A stretch of DNA of 64,000 nucleotides from Candidatus Poribacteria bacterium (GTDB lineage Bacteria > Poribacteria > WGA-4E > WGA-3G), in the NCBI GenBank assembly GCA_958295815.1, contig OY282374.1:375416-439415 (forward strand), in the 5' to 3' direction. Shown here piece by piece: positions 62,923 through 64,000 of this stretch (position 1 is the stretch's first letter; the number at the start of each line of letters is the position of its first letter). The position numbers were made by a program, and so were the translations under genes. The notes under the pieces were generated by a model. It saw nothing but the letters and a program-made list of their open reading frames with translations. It ran no database searches and was not told where the DNA came from.

Positions 62923-64000
62923 TCATCGTTGTATGAGCATCTTACGGGTTGCGTGAAAAGTACCGGCTTCAAGAGAATAGAAATAGATGCCGCTCGCTAC
63001 GGGTTCACCGGTAGTGTTGCGACCATCCCAATAGGCGGTGTGTGAACCTGTCTTTTGATGTCCAAGCACCTGGGAATAAATACGCCGTCCTTGGGTATCA
63101 TATATATATAGCACTACATTCGCGTCTGAGGCGAGTTGATACGGAATCCATGTCTCTGGGTTAAATGGGTTCGGAAAATTTTGGCTTAGACGATTGATTG
63201 GCATAGGCTTAAGCGGATTCAGTTTCCATTCAGACGGTGTAGGCTCCTCCACAGCAAGTGAGTAACCTTCGGGCTGTACACGAAAAGTGCGGAGTTGATA
63301 CAGGTCAGCGATGTAGAGGACGCCGTTTGTTAGCTTCAATTCAGACGGGAACTGGAGTTCGCGACTTCTGTAAAGCAGGGATGAAGTCGTTGTCAGTGTA
63401 CGTGTGTCAATAACTTGAACACTTTCATTATTAAGTAGATAGAGATGGTTGCTACTCGCCTGTGCATCAATCAGGACGGTATCGTCTTTGTATATACCGT
63501 CCAATTTGGGTTTGTTTGGTTCGGATACGTCGAGTGCAGCGACACCGACGCCACTGTCTAACAGATAAGCGCGTTTCCCGATAAGGGTAACGCCTGTTGC
63601 ATTGCCCTGTGTAGCGTAATTCGCAACGGGACGTGGTGTTGCGGGTGCTGTGATATCGAAGATGTGTAGCCCACCTTCAAGGGCAGCGACGTAAGCATGT
63701 GTGGACGAATCTGCATTGATGGCAACGCGGTAGGCACTCCCGCGCATGTCGCGTTGGAATCTAATTCTGCTTTGTGGTGGTACCCGGCTGTCAACAATAA
63801 TCAAAGATTCTGCACAGAGATAGGTGTAGCCTTCGTGTAAAGCAATATCCGAAACGGGTGCTGCTGTCGGAATATGCGTTACGATAGTATTTGTTTTCAG
63901 ATCGACAACAAACATGCCTGTTTCGGCAGCAACAAAACCGTATCCGTCGCGGACTCGGATTTTAGTGCAACGAGCTGCTTTAAGTGGGTTGTTAAAGGTA
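62923..64000 (-). CDS. Beta-propeller (LVIVD-repeat) protein with T9SS-like tail, 5' end outside window
   Basis: The frame stays open to the window edge; upstream of the first internal Met it reads RVRDGYGFVAAETGMFVVDL, a repeat unit, so the true start lies beyond 64000. At least six LVIVD-type repeats (HIFDITAPATPRPVANYAT, GVAALDVSEPNKPKLDGIYK). The C-terminus is PNPFNPETWIPYQLASDANV to YWDGRNTTGEPVASGIYFYS and RKMLIQR, the same sorting tail as the WD40 proteins. Likely exported or surface protein. Confidence 0.88.
   Translation of the reverse strand, partial: TFNNPLKAARCTKIRVRDGYGFVAAETGMFVVDLKTNTIVTHIPTAAPVSDIALHEGYTYLCAESLIIVDSRVPPQSRIRFQRDMRGSAYRVAINADSSTHAYVAALEGGLHIFDITAPATPRPVANYATQGNATGVTLIGKRAYLLDSGVGVAALDVSEPNKPKLDGIYKDDTVLIDAQASSNHLYLLNNESVQVIDTRTLTTTSSLLYRSRELQFPSELKLTNGVLYIADLYQLRTFRVQPEGYSLAVEEPTPSEWKLNPLKPMPINRLSQNFPNPFNPETWIPYQLASDANVVLYIYDTQGRRIYSQVLGHQKTGSHTAYWDGRNTTGEPVASGIYFYSLEAGTFHATRKMLIQR

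Noticed and set aside
1..64000. CRISPR array, tRNA genes, integrase or complete IS element
   Set aside because: No regularly spaced direct repeats, no cloverleaf with a recognisable T-loop, and no transposase or integrase motif were found by eye.

Overview
The window comes from a Gram-negative-type (outer-membrane) bacterium that I place, by inference, in or near Candidatus Poribacteria. The reasons are a divergent 16S rRNA gene; many WD40 or beta-propeller secreted proteins that end in dockerin-like repeats and a FlgD/type-IX-like sorting tail (PNYPNPFNPETWIPYQL followed by YWDGRN and ASGVYFY); abundant small lipoproteins; and dense dispersed repeats. No other taxonomic marker is present, so the assignment rests on pattern recognition.

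Layout. 1-1420: the 5' two thirds of a 16S rRNA gene on the minus strand, with a consensus promoter and boxA. 1478-5555: a four-gene xanthine-dehydrogenase-family molybdenum hydroxylase operon with a MoaD-like protein. 5.7-36.5 kb is an accessory region with low coding density. It holds pseudogenes (BCCT transporter, Cache domain, C39-like lipoprotein, Fis-like regulator), two WD40/dockerin proteins (one with a stop codon in its signal peptide), a 5.3-kb duplicated unit built around a primase-like/pseudo-helicase protein (second copy has a 2.3-kb deletion), four paralogous lipoproteins with Gly/Glu/His tails, an ECF sigma factor-BCCT transporter gene cluster, four copies of a conserved structured element of about 135-150 nt, two copies of a palindromic MITE, and a gene interrupted by an in-frame UGA that is probably a selenoprotein.

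36.7-41.9 kb holds an orphan PD-(D/E)XK restriction-like nuclease behind a structured leader, a PorV-like barrel/FlgD/SPOR protein, a PfkB sugar kinase and a DUF433/DUF5615 toxin-antitoxin-like pair. 42-48 kb is a carbohydrate region: two Gfo/Idh/MocA dehydrogenases, a sugar-nucleotide-type epimerase/reductase, an acetyl-xylan-esterase-like hydrolase and an exopolysaccharide priming glycosyltransferase. 48.0-55.8 kb is a long minus-strand SUF iron-sulfur operon (sufC-sufB-sufD-glutaredoxin-sufS-sufU-small ORF-Rieske-DUF59-DUF971-rhodanese-zinc ribbon), preceded by moaA. 57-64 kb holds a secreted carbohydrate-binding protein, an AlkB-like dioxygenase next to a methyltransferase, a PLP D-cysteine desulfhydrase/ACC-deaminase-like enzyme, a GrpE-like protein and the end of a beta-propeller protein cut by the window edge.

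Functional links. The SUF operon would supply clusters to the 2Fe-2S hydroxylase subunit, the Rieske protein and MoaA. MoaA and the MoaD-like protein connect to the molybdopterin cofactor of the hydroxylase. The PorV-like barrel and the sorting tails together suggest a type-IX-like export route. The most unusual observations are compensated base changes in the 16S central pseudoknot and 530 pseudoknot, the candidate selenocysteine codon, and the four-copy structured element.
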